Assembly (NCBI RefSeq): GCF_004349195.1
Contig: NZ_SMLG01000001.1
Span: 310,001-374,000, forward strand
Direction: 5' to 3'
Source of the DNA: Flavobacterium rhamnosiphilum
Lineage (GTDB): Bacteria > Bacteroidota > Bacteroidia > Flavobacteriales > Flavobacteriaceae
DNA length: 64,000 nt
Of the stretch, positions 1 through 8,402 are shown in pieces. The notes beneath the pieces are model-generated. The model made no database searches. It saw only the letters and a list, made by a program, of their open reading frames with translations, and was not told where the DNA came from. A program made the position numbers and the translations under genes. Position 1 is the stretch's first letter, and every line of letters starts with the position of its first letter.

Positions 1-179
1 ATCTGATTGAAATCCAAGGCATTCACCACTTCAAATGGACCTGAATTTACCACATCAGTATTTAACTTTCGGATATCCGAAGCAATTACATTTTCTGTTC
101 CGTATATTTTTTGCAGCTTTTGTGTAAGCTCCGTTCCAATTTGTCCGCAAGCTCCAATAATCAATATTTTAGTACTCAT
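1..179 (-). CDS. NAD-dependent epimerase/dehydratase, SDR type (partial; probable L-threonine 3-dehydrogenase)
   Basis: Only the first 59 codons are in the window; the gene runs off the left edge. The start ATG is the complement of 177-179. The visible peptide begins MSTKILIIGACGQIG, so a Rossmann beta-strand runs into the glycine-rich loop GACGQIG (residues 9-15). The acidic Asp of ASDIR at the end of the second strand is typical of NAD-preferring extended SDR enzymes. The wording resembles the N-terminus of the short-chain-type L-threonine 3-dehydrogenase common in Flavobacteriia, but that finer call is from memory and the catalytic YxxxK lies outside the window. A TATCTTTG -7 element lies 20 bp upstream of the start. 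The SDR fold is fairly certain; the substrate is not. Confidence 0.75.
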   Translation of the reverse strand, partial: MSTKILIIGACGQIGTELTQKLQKIYGTENVIASDIRKLNTDVVNSGPFEVVNALDFNQ

Positions 180-198
180 TTTTGTCTGTTTTGAAAAG

Positions 199-206
199 CA
201 AAGATA
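199..206 (-). promoter_or_regulatory. Bacteroidota -7 element for the SDR gene
   Basis: The minus strand reads TATCTTTG, an exact match to TAnnTTTG. It lies 20 bp upstream of the ATG at 179. No clear -33 TTTG is seen at the usual distance. Confidence 0.5.
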
Positions 207-374
207 ATGTTTTCGTAAATAAAATAACTTTGATAAAATGATTATAAAAAATATTAAAATGCCGATAAAAATTAGAATTTATTTTTTAGTTACTGTTTTT
301 TAAAAATAAAAAATACTTCATGAATATTAGATTGTTATTCCTATGCTGTAATTCGTAATTGTAAATTTACTTTG

Positions 375-382
375 TAACTTTG
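375..382 (+). promoter_or_regulatory. -7 element upstream of the lipoprotein gene
   Basis: TAACTTTG fits TAnnTTTG. It would give an untranslated leader of about 100 nt before the ATG at 491. The -33 element is weak, so this is a moderate call. Confidence 0.4.
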
Positions 383-490
383 TACCTTAATTAATGGAGA
401 TTTTTAAATCAGCATAACTGGTTCTAGTGTACAAAATTAAGACAGTATGTGAATTACATACAACCATTAAAAAACGATAAATAGCTACAC

Positions 491-1096
491 ATGAAATATA
501 AAATAGCGGTCTTCTTTTCTCTGGTTTTTCTTTTATTGTCCTGTAAAAATGACAATCAAAAACGCATTGCTGAAAATAAAAAAGAGATGCAAAGAAGAGA
601 AGTCATTTTTACGAACATAGAGAAAGGCTGGGTTTTTTATGATACGCCTGTAACTGAGGCTTCTGAAAAAAGTATAGCATCTTGGAACGAATGGCGTATT
701 TTTTTGGCTGAACTGGCTCAAAAACCTAAAAAAACCATTGGTGCCTTTCAAAAAAAATCGGAGGCGCTTTCAAAAAAAGTGATGGCTTTGAACGACAACA
801 TTCCTTTTGAATATAACAAACCTCAAATCAAAAGTAGAATTTCGACCTTAATCACTAAAGTGCGATTATTGGATTTATTCATTCATTTGGATAACATTCC
901 AGATAAAAAAGTGACGTTGTTAGTGTCAGAAATCAACTTGGAATTGGTTTCGCTACAAAGACAAATGGACAAAATAGTGGAGAAAAGTAAAATTCCGCTT
1001 GAAGAAGGGGAATCTGATTTATTGAAAATGATGGACACCACAAGAGCCATTCCCAACACACCAATCATCGACCCAAATCTGCCACGCGTTGAGTAA
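491..1096 (+). CDS. Putative lipoprotein of unknown function, upstream of mfd
   Basis: A 201-residue protein with a typical lipoprotein signal: MKYKIAVFF, a hydrophobic stretch, then a lipobox ending LLLSC with the lipidated Cys at about residue 18. The mature part is charged and mostly helical by composition, with many Lys and Glu. It contains the phrase EKGWVFYDTPVTEASEKS but no motif I can assign. Its stop overlaps the TTG start of mfd, so the two are probably translationally coupled and cotranscribed. Similar lipoproteins sit in front of mfd in other flavobacteria, as far as I recall. The coding call is firm because of the signal peptide and the overlap; the function is unknown. Confidence 0.85.
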   Translation: MKYKIAVFFSLVFLLLSCKNDNQKRIAENKKEMQRREVIFTNIEKGWVFYDTPVTEASEKSIASWNEWRIFLAELAQKPKKTIGAFQKKSEALSKKVMALNDNIPFEYNKPQIKSRISTLITKVRLLDLFIHLDNIPDKKVTLLVSEINLELVSLQRQMDKIVEKSKIPLEEGESDLLKMMDTTRAIPNTPIIDPNLPRVE

Positions 1097-4000
1097 AACA
1101 GCCTTATACAATACCTACGATAATTCGTCAAAAACCCAGCAAATTGCTGCTCGTTTATTGGAAAATAACCAAGTCAAAATGCAGCTGTCGGGACTTTTGG
1201 GTTCTGCACTTTCGTTTGTAATCCGATCGATTTTCAAGAAAACCGAACTTCCTTTTTTAATTGTTTTAAACAATAAAGAAGAAGCAGCGTATTATTTGAA
1301 CGATTTAGAACAAATGATTGGCGAACAAGATGTGCTCTTTTATCCCGGTTCATACCGTCGTCCGTATCAAATTGAAGAAACCGACAATGCAAATGTTTTG
1401 CTTCGCGCCGAAGTGTTGAACAGAATCAATTCCCGCAAAAAACCGGCCGTTATTGTCACGTATCCCGAAGCATTATTCGAGAAAGTGGTAACCCGAAAAG
1501 AATTGGATAAAAACACGTTGAAAGTTAGTGTTGGAGACAAAATCTCTATCGATTTTATCAATGAAGTATTGTTCGAATATGAGTTCAAAAGAGTCGATTT
1601 CATTACGGAACCCGGAGAATTTTCGGTTCGTGGAGGAATTGTTGATGTGTTTTCGTTTTCGAATGATAATCCGTACCGAATTGAGTTTTTTGGAGACGAA
1701 GTGGAGAGTATTCGTAGTTTTGATGTAGCGACGCAATTGTCGATTGTACAACAGAAAAAAATCACTATAATTCCAAATGTGGAGAACAAAATTTTTCAGG
1801 AAAATCGAGAAAGCTTCTTGGATTATATTTCGGAGAAAACGGTTATTTTTATTCAGAATACCGAAGATTTTTTAGCACAATTAGACAAACAATTTGGCAA
1901 AGCCGAAGAAGCTTTCGCAAAATTATCGCAGGAAATAAAACGTTCAACGCCGGAACAATTGTTTTTAAATCAAACAGAGTTTATAAAAAGAGCGTTGGAT
2001 TTCTCCATTGTGGAATTGAGTTCGAAACCAATTTTTAGAACTACCAAAAAATTCGAATTTCACATTCAGCCACAACCGTCGTTCAATAAACAGTTTGATT
2101 TGTTGCTGAATAATCTGAATGAGAATCATTTTAATGGTTACAAAAATTATTTGTTTTGTTCCAATGACGCCCAAGCCAAACGATTTCATGATATTTTCGA
2201 AACCTTGGATGAAGCCAATTCTGAAAACATCAGAAAGCAATATCATACCGTTGTTTTGCCTTTGTACCAAGGATTTATTGACGAGGAAAATCAAATAACC
2301 TGTTACACCGACCATCAGATTTTTGAACGCTATCATAAATTCAGCATCAAAAATGGCTATTCGAAAAAACAGAATATCACTTTAAAAGAACTCACGACAC
2401 TTTCAGTTGGTGATTATGTGACGCATATTGACCACGGAATCGGGCGTTTTGGAGGATTGCAAAAAATACAAGTTGAAAGCAAAACACAAGAAGCCATCAA
2501 GCTCGTGTATGCCGATAATGATATTGTGTATGTGAGCATTCACTCGCTGCATAAGATTTCAAAATACAACGGAAAAGACGGAACGCCACCCAAAATTTAC
2601 AAATTGGGTTCGAATGCCTGGAAGATTTTAAAACAAAAAACCAAGGCACGCGTCAAACATATTGCGTTCAATCTGATTCAGCTGTATGCCAAAAGAAGAT
2701 TGGAAAAAGGATTCCAGTTTGCGCCCGACAGTTATTTACAAAACGAATTAGAAAGCTCGTTCATTTACGAAGATACCCCGGATCAGTCCAAATCGACGGC
2801 AGAAGTAAAAGCCGACATGGAAAGTGATCGCCCGATGGATCGTTTGGTTTGTGGAGATGTAGGTTTCGGTAAAACCGAAGTGGCCATTCGTGCCGCTTTT
2901 AAAGCAGTGGATAACAGCAAACAAGTAGCGATTCTGGTTCCTACGACAATTTTGGCCTACCAACATTATAGAACGTTTACGGAACGATTGAAAGATATGC
3001 CGGTTTCTGTGGGGTATTTAAACCGCTTTAGAACTGCCAAACAAAAAGCGGAAACTTTAAAACAATTAGCCGAAGGAAAACTCGATATTGTCATTGGAAC
3101 ACACCAATTGGTCAACAAAAATGTAGTTTTCAAAGATTTGGGATTGTTGATTGTGGATGAGGAGCAGAAATTTGGTGTCAACGTAAAAGACAAACTCAAA
3201 ACTATTGCTGCAAATGTCGATACGCTGACTTTAACGGCAACCCCAATTCCGAGAACCTTACAGTTTTCATTAATGGCAGCGCGTGATTTATCAGTAATTA
3301 CTACGCCTCCACCTAATCGTTATCCTATTGAAACGAACGTGGTTGGTTTTAGTGAAGAGTTGATTCGGGATGCGATTTCGTATGAAATCCAGCGTAACGG
3401 ACAGGTTTTCTTTATCAATAATCGAATAGAAAACATCAAAGAAGTTGCCGGAATGATACAGCGTTTGGTACCCAATGCCAAAGTAGGAATTGGTCACGGC
3501 CAGATGGAAGGAAAAAAACTGGAAGAATTGATGTTGGCTTTTATGAACGGAGAGTTTGATGTTTTGGTAGCTACCACTATTATCGAAAGCGGTTTAGATG
3601 TTCCTAATGCGAATACTATTTTTATCAATAATGCGAATAATTTTGGTCTGTCTGATTTGCATCAAATGCGTGGTCGGGTAGGGCGTAGCAATAAGAAAGC
3701 GTTCTGTTATTTTATTTGCCCTCCGTATTCAGCAATGACGGATGATGCCAGAAAACGAATTCAGGCTTTGGAACAATTCAGCGAGTTGGGAAGCGGTTTT
3801 AATATTGCGATGAAAGATTTAGAGATTCGTGGTGCCGGTGATTTATTGGGTGGGGAACAAAGTGGTTTTATCAACGAAATCGGTTTTGATACGTACCAAA
3901 AAATCATGAACGAAGCCATTGATGAATTGAAAGAAAATGAATTCAAAGATTTGTATCCTGAGGAAAACAATTTGGAAACCAAAGAATATGTAAAAGACCT

Positions 4001-4454
4001 GCAAATCGATACCGATTTTGAGTTGTTGTTTTCGGATGAATACATCAATAATGTTTCGGAACGATTGAGTTTGTATAATGAGTTGGGCGGTGTGAAAAAC
4101 GAAGAAGAACTCATCATTTTTCAGAATAAATTGATTGACCGTTTTGGTCCTTTGCCGCCACGAGCCAATGCGTTAATGAATAGCATCCGTATCAAATGGA
4201 TTGCCACTCGCATTGGAATCGAGAAATTGGTAATGAAACAAGGCAAGATGATTGGTTATTTTGTGTCTGATCAACAATCAGATTATTATCAGTCGAATCG
4301 CTTTCATCAGGTGCTACAATTTGTGCAAACGCACAGTTCTATTTGTAAAATGAAAGAAAAACAAACACCAAATGGCTTGCGATTGCTGTTGACTTTTGAC
4401 AATGTGAAATCGACACGAAAAGCATTGGAATTGATGGAGTTGTTGGGGAAGTAG
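1089..4454 (+). CDS. mfd: Transcription-repair coupling factor Mfd
   Basis: A 1121-residue SF2 translocase that displaces RNA polymerase stalled at DNA lesions and recruits UvrA. The N-terminal third is UvrB-like. The RNA-polymerase-interacting (CarD-like) domain begins near residue 435 with the phrase GDYVTHIDHGIGRFGG. The helicase core has Walker A GDVGFGKT at about 589-596, the DEEQ box at about 689, ATPIPRT, and QMRGRVGRS at about 857. The translocation motif RGAGDLLGGEQSG lies near 913. Length is normal for the family. The start is TTG, overlapping the stop of the preceding lipoprotein gene; no ATG lies nearby in frame. The last 55 bp recur in slightly diverged form at 6512-6566. UvrC, another excision-repair protein, is encoded 54 kb away in this window. 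Confidence 0.97.
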   Translation: MSKTALYNTYDNSSKTQQIAARLLENNQVKMQLSGLLGSALSFVIRSIFKKTELPFLIVLNNKEEAAYYLNDLEQMIGEQDVLFYPGSYRRPYQIEETDNANVLLRAEVLNRINSRKKPAVIVTYPEALFEKVVTRKELDKNTLKVSVGDKISIDFINEVLFEYEFKRVDFITEPGEFSVRGGIVDVFSFSNDNPYRIEFFGDEVESIRSFDVATQLSIVQQKKITIIPNVENKIFQENRESFLDYISEKTVIFIQNTEDFLAQLDKQFGKAEEAFAKLSQEIKRSTPEQLFLNQTEFIKRALDFSIVELSSKPIFRTTKKFEFHIQPQPSFNKQFDLLLNNLNENHFNGYKNYLFCSNDAQAKRFHDIFETLDEANSENIRKQYHTVVLPLYQGFIDEENQITCYTDHQIFERYHKFSIKNGYSKKQNITLKELTTLSVGDYVTHIDHGIGRFGGLQKIQVESKTQEAIKLVYADNDIVYVSIHSLHKISKYNGKDGTPPKIYKLGSNAWKILKQKTKARVKHIAFNLIQLYAKRRLEKGFQFAPDSYLQNELESSFIYEDTPDQSKSTAEVKADMESDRPMDRLVCGDVGFGKTEVAIRAAFKAVDNSKQVAILVPTTILAYQHYRTFTERLKDMPVSVGYLNRFRTAKQKAETLKQLAEGKLDIVIGTHQLVNKNVVFKDLGLLIVDEEQKFGVNVKDKLKTIAANVDTLTLTATPIPRTLQFSLMAARDLSVITTPPPNRYPIETNVVGFSEELIRDAISYEIQRNGQVFFINNRIENIKEVAGMIQRLVPNAKVGIGHGQMEGKKLEELMLAFMNGEFDVLVATTIIESGLDVPNANTIFINNANNFGLSDLHQMRGRVGRSNKKAFCYFICPPYSAMTDDARKRIQALEQFSELGSGFNIAMKDLEIRGAGDLLGGEQSGFINEIGFDTYQKIMNEAIDELKENEFKDLYPEENNLETKEYVKDLQIDTDFELLFSDEYINNVSERLSLYNELGGVKNEEELIIFQNKLIDRFGPLPPRANALMNSIRIKWIATRIGIEKLVMKQGKMIGYFVSDQQSDYYQSNRFHQVLQFVQTHSSICKMKEKQTPNGLRLLLTFDNVKSTRKALELMELLGK
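4399..4453 (+). repeat. Direct repeat, copy 1 (3' end of mfd)
   Basis: These 55 bp are the last codons of mfd. They match 6512-6566 with three mismatches, and the final 38 bp are identical. The two copies bracket the accessory genes at 4607-6393. Confidence 0.9.
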
Positions 4455-4606
4455 AAAATGAATGTTCAATTTGTTGATTTATAAGTGATATTAGCAGAAA
4501 TCATGACAATCATATAAAGCCACCTTTTTAGGGTGGATAGGTATGATTTTGGCAAACATATAAATGAGTTGGCAGTAATTTAAACCGAAAGAGCAAAATA
4601 CTATAA

Positions 4607-5320
4607 ATGAAAAAAGAAAAAATATTTAAAATTATTACATCCATTAAATTCCTTTTTAGTTTGGCATTAATTTCATTAATAAATATGTTAATAAATGATT
4701 TTTATTTATTTGATATTGAAGAGAAATTTGTGGGTGGAGCAAAAATTGGGAATATATTTTATCAATTAAGTTTGGCATATATTGGAAGTTTTATTTTTTA
4801 TTTTATAGTCATTTATTTAAAGGAAAAAAAAGATAAACATTTAATTGAACCATATATTTCACTAAAAATTTTAGCGATAATAACAAATGGAAAAATTTTA
4901 ATAAAAGTTTTGAATATTGAATCATCGGTTCTATTAAAAAATGAATATCCAACAAAAAATGAAATGAAAGAAATGTGTTCCAAAATTGACCCTAATAACA
5001 AAATAAAAGGTTGGTATAACACAACTTGGATTCGTTTATGCAAAGAATATAGGAAAGAATCTGAAATTGAAATGAAATCAGTTTATGAGAAAATTACTTT
5101 TTTAGATTCTAAACTAGTAAGACTTTTAACAGATATTCAAACTTCGAGTTATTATAATTACTATAAATTTGAAAATGGAAATAATGACACAACCCATCAT
5201 AAAGATTTGAATTCTGATTGTGAAAATTTATATTTATATATTGAACTTATTAAACAACTTGAAATCTATGCCGAAAAAAATCTAATTGGTTTTAGAAAAG
5301 TAGATTTAGAAAAAATATAA
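4607..5320 (+). CDS. Hypothetical two-TM membrane protein
   Basis: A 237-residue protein with no recognised family. Two hydrophobic segments are visible: residues about 10-35 (KFLFSLALISLINMLIN) and about 50-72 (FYQLSLAYIGSFIFYFIVIYL). A charged cytoplasmic or periplasmic domain of about 165 residues follows. That domain is rich in Lys, Glu, Asn and Tyr and starts EKKDKHLIEPYIS. The gene is markedly more AT-rich than mfd and uses many ATA and AAA codons, which suggests an accessory origin. It lies in the insert bounded by the two copies of the mfd 3' end. Its layout, two TM helices then a soluble domain, resembles small sensor or effector proteins, but no defence or transport motif is visible. 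Function unknown. Confidence 0.7.
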   Translation: MKKEKIFKIITSIKFLFSLALISLINMLINDFYLFDIEEKFVGGAKIGNIFYQLSLAYIGSFIFYFIVIYLKEKKDKHLIEPYISLKILAIITNGKILIKVLNIESSVLLKNEYPTKNEMKEMCSKIDPNNKIKGWYNTTWIRLCKEYRKESEIEMKSVYEKITFLDSKLVRLLTDIQTSSYYNYYKFENGNNDTTHHKDLNSDCENLYLYIELIKQLEIYAEKNLIGFRKVDLEKI

Positions 5321-5490
5321 ACTACTGTCAATAGCTTTGACAAGATATTTGGGTATAAGGCTTAATGGAAAATGGATTTTGAACTTGGAAATTATTGTGT
5401 CAACCGAAAAATCAGACTTTACTTAGTCCCAAACCTTTTGCAGAATCGGAACGTTATTAAATATTTTCGAGAAACGAAACAGAAAAAAAT

Positions 5491-6393
5491 ATGATTTTAA
5501 GAGACCCAAAAACAGTACTTATTTTATTTATTTCATTTTTTTTAGTTTGCTGCAAAACTAAAAGTAGAGAAATTAAAATTGTAAAAGGTGGAAATTACGA
5601 ATTGAAAATATCAAATGATCAAAAAGCAGTTTTGATTTTATTTCCTTGTTTTCCTTGTGATATTGAAAACACAAAAACGGAAGCTAAATTTTTGAAAGGT
5701 ATTGAAAAAGAGGGTGTAACTACTTTACTTTTAAATCATAATCAAAAATTATACTTGACTGAAAGTGAAAAAATTGAATACGCAAAAAAATTGAATGACA
5801 TCTTTGGAGAGAATAAAATAGAGAAAAAAAATATTTATATTGGCGGTTTTTCAAGTGGCGGAAATGTTTCAGTTGTACTTTCCAATTTTTTATTGAAAAC
5901 AAAAAATACAATTCAGCCAAAAGGCGTTTTTGTAGTAGATTCACCATTAGATTTAGAGAAATTATATGGGAATGCTAAAGAAGATATTAAAAGAAATAGG
6001 GATAAAGACGCAATAGAAGAAGGTTTGTTTATTGTAGATTTATTAGATAACGAATTTGGAGAACTGTCAAAAAACAGAAAAAAATATGAAGAATTTTCTC
6101 CCTATTTAATTTCCTCTAATTCGACAAGTAATATTTATTATCTTAAAGACATAAAGACTAGATTTTATTTTGAACTCGATTTAAAGGATAAATTCAAAGA
6201 AACTGGAAGAAAATACAAGGACCTCAATGCCTACCACCTTGAAAGAGCAAATAAAGCGCTACAAAGTTTGGGTTCCAAAAAATCGGAGACAATAATAACC
6301 AAAAACAGGGGGTATAGAGCAAATGGAGATAGAAATACTCATTCTTGGAATATTGTTGAAAGACAAAGTTTACTGAGATGGATTAATGAATAA
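5491..6393 (+). CDS. Putative lipoprotein alpha/beta-hydrolase
   Basis: A 300-residue protein with a lipoprotein-type leader: a hydrophobic stretch at 8-19 followed by Cys20-Cys21. An alpha/beta-hydrolase fold is suggested by a beta-strand leading into the nucleophile elbow GGFSSGGN, with GxSxG at 119-123 and Ser121 as nucleophile. FVVDSPLDLE (Asp150) and NTHSW (His284) are plausible acid and base members of the triad. An early AVLILFPCFPCD could shape an oxyanion loop. It is likely an outer- or inner-membrane-anchored serine hydrolase of unknown substrate. The gene is very AT-rich like its upstream neighbour and sits inside the mfd-repeat-bounded insert. The triad assignment is my reading and is untested. 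Confidence 0.75.
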   Translation: MILRDPKTVLILFISFFLVCCKTKSREIKIVKGGNYELKISNDQKAVLILFPCFPCDIENTKTEAKFLKGIEKEGVTTLLLNHNQKLYLTESEKIEYAKKLNDIFGENKIEKKNIYIGGFSSGGNVSVVLSNFLLKTKNTIQPKGVFVVDSPLDLEKLYGNAKEDIKRNRDKDAIEEGLFIVDLLDNEFGELSKNRKKYEEFSPYLISSNSTSNIYYLKDIKTRFYFELDLKDKFKETGRKYKDLNAYHLERANKALQSLGSKKSETIITKNRGYRANGDRNTHSWNIVERQSLLRWINE

Positions 6394-6401
6394 AAAACAT
6401 C

Positions 6402-6511
6402 CGCTAAATAGGGGTTTGGCGAGATTGGGGCAAAAAACTAATTCATAGTTGGTTCTTTACTTACAAATTTCAGTTGGATTATTCTCAAAAGGGCATTTAG
6501 GTTGTTAGAAA
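6402..6511. other. Possible cassette-tail sequence behind the hydrolase gene
   Basis: The segment starts ccgctaaataggggtttggc and runs to the second copy of the mfd end. CTAAAT at 6404-6409 is mirrored by ATTTAG at 6495-6500. I recall similar tails behind accessory genes in Flavobacteriia, but no second copy exists here to prove it, so this is tentative. Confidence 0.3.
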
Positions 6512-6566
6512 ACAATGTGATATCAATACGAAAAGCATTGGAATTGATGGAGTTGTTGGGGAAGTA
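6512..6566 (+). repeat. Direct repeat, copy 2 (detached copy of the mfd 3' end)
   Basis: This copy matches 4399-4453 at 52 of 55 positions. In the mfd frame it still reads through the terminal peptide KALELMELLGK and a TAA stop, but nothing upstream joins it to an open mfd frame. Confidence 0.85.
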
Positions 6567-6576
6567 AGAGGTTTTT

Positions 6577-6609
6577 AAAGCTTCCAGCCTTCAAAAGGCT
6601 GGAAGCTTT
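6577..6609. repeat. REP-like palindrome downstream of the RAYT gene
   Basis: A perfect 15-bp stem with a 3-nt loop. The left arm is aaagcttccagcctt. The first 28 nt are identical to those of the element at 7244-7276, on the other side of the transposase gene. Confidence 0.9.
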
Positions 6610-6614
6610 CTTAA

Positions 6615-7223
6615 CTACTCGATAATTAAATCTTCAATAGCATCTAAATCCTGATGTATTGAATGATAATATTTAAAATTTTCCAAATCATTAAACGAGA
6701 CTATAACTTTATTTCTTTGTAATTTGGTCTTTTTTGTTGAAATGACGGTTCCATAAGAAGTCCAAGGATATTCTATGATATGTTCTGTAAACTTATGATG
6801 AACAGGATTGTTGTGGATGTAAAAAATAAGTTTTTGGAAGTAATCTTCAGAAGTAACCACTTTTCTCCTAAAATTTTTCTCAAATAAACTACCGGTTCTT
6901 TTGTATCGTTTATTTATCGCTAAAGTATATGCGTTGAACAAATTCGAAAACTGTTTTGATGCATTTACAGTCTTTGGCTTATCGGTTGAAGAATATTCTA
7001 ATTTTGTACTGTCAATCTCTTCCGTTTCTTTGATGTAAACCAGAAGGTGAAAGTGATTTTTCATTAAACACCAAGCGTAAGTTTCGGCTATTGGGTCAAT
7101 GTATTTTTCGTATAGCCTTAAAAAATGATTGTAGTTTTCAATTTCAAAAAACAAATCAATTCCATTGTTTCCTCTGTTATAAATATGATAGTATTTACCG
7201 TTTTCAAGAGGAATTGGATTCAT
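6615..7223 (-). CDS. REP-associated tyrosine transposase (RAYT, Y1/IS200-like)
   Basis: A 202-residue single-domain HUH-type transposase. It opens with the typical GKYYHIYNRGNNG (residues 9-21). The metal-binding HUH motif is in WCLMKNHFHLLVY, with His57 and His59. The C-terminal FYIHNNPVHH (134-143) carries the likely catalytic tyrosine Tyr135 of the usual YIHxNPV motif. Length and motif order fit RAYT proteins rather than full IS200/IS605 insertion sequences. Consistent with that, the gene lies between two nearly identical palindromes and not between IS ends. RAYTs cleave and join REP palindromes and are usually single-copy domesticated genes. No frameshift is seen, so the protein should be active. 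Confidence 0.93.
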   Translation of the reverse strand: MNPIPLENGKYYHIYNRGNNGIDLFFEIENYNHFLRLYEKYIDPIAETYAWCLMKNHFHLLVYIKETEEIDSTKLEYSSTDKPKTVNASKQFSNLFNAYTLAINKRYKRTGSLFEKNFRRKVVTSEDYFQKLIFYIHNNPVHHKFTEHIIEYPWTSYGTVISTKKTKLQRNKVIVSFNDLENFKYYHSIHQDLDAIEDLIIE

Positions 7224-7243
7224 AATAAGTTTATTTAATTTTC

Positions 7244-7276
7244 AAAGCTTCCAGCCTTCAAAAGGCTGGAAACTTT
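7244..7276. repeat. REP-like palindrome upstream of the RAYT gene
   Basis: A 15-bp stem with one mismatch (at 7272) and a 3-nt loop. It shares 28 identical nt with 6577-6604. It lies 20 bp upstream of the transposase start. Confidence 0.9.
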
Positions 7277-7287
7277 ATATAGACAAT

Positions 7288-7944
7288 CTAATTTTTCAGA
7301 TCTTTAATTACTTTGAAAGCCACATCCACTTGTTCTTCACTCACTAAAATAGTGAACTCATTAGAAGTCGAAATCACTTCATTGATGATGATTCCTTCCC
7401 AAGCCAAACGCTGGAAAATAAAATAGTAAATACCTGGAACGACAATATTTTCTTTAGGTAATTTTACCGTAATCGAAGCCAGATTGTCCAGTTTTTGAAT
7501 TAATTTTTCATTGGCAAAATGCTTGTCAACCAAATGATTGATGCTGTTGCTTACCACAATATTAGTTTCATTCACGCCTCTGGATGAGGTGTAAAAAATA
7601 TCCGGGAAAGCATTGATATCAGTAATTAAGTCAGCTTGTTTGTTCAAAACGGTTTCTGATGCAGCAAAGGTATAATCTGTCAAAGCTGAACGAACGGTGA
7701 TTTCCCCAATGTTTTTTATTACTTTATTAATCTTATGATTCAGTCTGAAATCAAGTTCTTCGGTTAACCTTTTTAAAGCCATGACAACGGCACCTTGTTT
7801 TACTTCCTTGCCAAATTCACTTTCCAATTCAGTCATTATGTTTCGGGATAATGAAGTCAAATTAATTATGCCTAATGATAATGCATTCAATAAAAATGGT
7901 TTTGTTTTAATGTAGTTCTCTACAATGGAAGAAACAGTTTTCAT
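7288..7944 (-). CDS. ACT-domain protein with N-terminal winged-helix-like region
   Basis: A 218-residue protein conserved, as I recall, in Flavobacteriia without a known role. Residues 1-60 are helical and resemble a winged helix-turn-helix region, including LTSLSRNIMTELESEFGKEVKQGAVVMALKRL. The C-terminal 70 residues look like an ACT regulatory domain: a strand ASITVKLP, helix region GIYYFIFQRLAWEGI, strand EVISTSNEFTILV, and a closing helix VDVAFKVIKDL. ACT domains usually bind amino acids, so an amino-acid-responsive regulator is a reasonable guess only. A good promoter lies upstream, with -33 TTTG at 8019-8022 and TATATTTG at 7991-7998. Confidence 0.75.
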   Translation of the reverse strand: MKTVSSIVENYIKTKPFLLNALSLGIINLTSLSRNIMTELESEFGKEVKQGAVVMALKRLTEELDFRLNHKINKVIKNIGEITVRSALTDYTFAASETVLNKQADLITDINAFPDIFYTSSRGVNETNIVVSNSINHLVDKHFANEKLIQKLDNLASITVKLPKENIVVPGIYYFIFQRLAWEGIIINEVISTSNEFTILVSEEQVDVAFKVIKDLKN

Positions 7945-7990
7945 AGTTTAGCTTTTTAATTATACGCGTAGTTAGTGTGTAAACAGGACG

Positions 7991-8022
7991 CAAATATAAA
8001 TAAAAAAACAATTTGTTACAAA
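7991..8022 (-). promoter_or_regulatory. Promoter of the ACT-domain gene
   Basis: On the minus strand a TTTG (-33) is followed by TATATTTG (-7) at 20-bp spacing. This is a near-ideal Bacteroidota promoter. The predicted leader is about 40 nt. Confidence 0.65.
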
Positions 8023-8042
8023 TATAACATTTAAAAAATACG

Positions 8043-8402
8043 TTAAAAATGATAAAAAGCATCTATAAGGTGCTCAATTACAAAAGATTTGCCTTCTTTA
8101 TGAACCGCAATGATGTCAAAACGGACTTCAATGTCTAAATTTCTTTCGTTTACAAATGCATCCACCGCCTTCACAAGAAGTTGAATTTTTTTGGGTTTTA
8201 CAAAATCCTGCGGCAAACCAAATTCCAAAGAGGAACGGGTTTTGACTTCAACCACGGCGAGTGTATTTTCTTTTTGGGCGAGAATGTCTATTTCTGCTTT
8301 TTGGAACGTCCAATTGGTTTCTAAAATAGTGTAGCCATTTTTTTGAAGAAACTCGACAGCCATTTCTTCTCCAAGTTTTCCGAGTTCGTTATGTTCCGCC
8401 AT
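8043..8402 (-). CDS. yraN: YraN / UPF0102 family endonuclease-like protein
   Basis: A 119-residue protein matching the YraN family in length and motifs. It has an N-terminal helix GKLGEEMAVEFLQKNGY and then a PD-(D/E)xK nuclease-like core. AEIDILAQ provides Asp39, and VVEVKTRS provides Glu52 and Lys54. A conserved FRxDIIAV-type strand follows (RFDIIAVHK). The family resembles Holliday-junction resolvases, but its cellular role is poorly defined. The gene is monocistronic or at the 3' end of a minus-strand unit, and the spacer upstream is filled with short repeats. The family call is secure; the biochemical role is inferred from the fold. Confidence 0.9.
   Translation of the reverse strand: MAEHNELGKLGEEMAVEFLQKNGYTILETNWTFQKAEIDILAQKENTLAVVEVKTRSSLEFGLPQDFVKPKKIQLLVKAVDAFVNERNLDIEVRFDIIAVHKEGKSFVIEHLIDAFYHF

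Larger units (their letters stand above)
180..490. other. Divergent intergenic region
   Basis: This 311-bp AT-rich spacer separates the minus-strand SDR gene from the plus-strand lipoprotein gene. It holds the minus-strand -7 element at 199-206 and a plus-strand TAACTTTG at 375-382. A second plus-strand TAACTTTG lies at 225-232, far from any start. No RNA gene or open frame was recognised. Confidence 0.6.

Noticed and set aside
7-207. 66-codon plus-strand frame at the left edge
   Set aside because: It is the shadow of the SDR gene on the minus strand, whose Rossmann motif is clear.
1367-1789. 140-codon open frame antisense to mfd
   Set aside because: It lies wholly within mfd on the other strand, has a low-complexity Ser/Asn/Thr composition, and shows no promoter or family motif.
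6430-6511. Extension of the mfd duplication further upstream of 6512
   Set aside because: Weak resemblance to mfd codons disappears on close alignment and needs indels. The sequence fits a cassette-tail explanation better.
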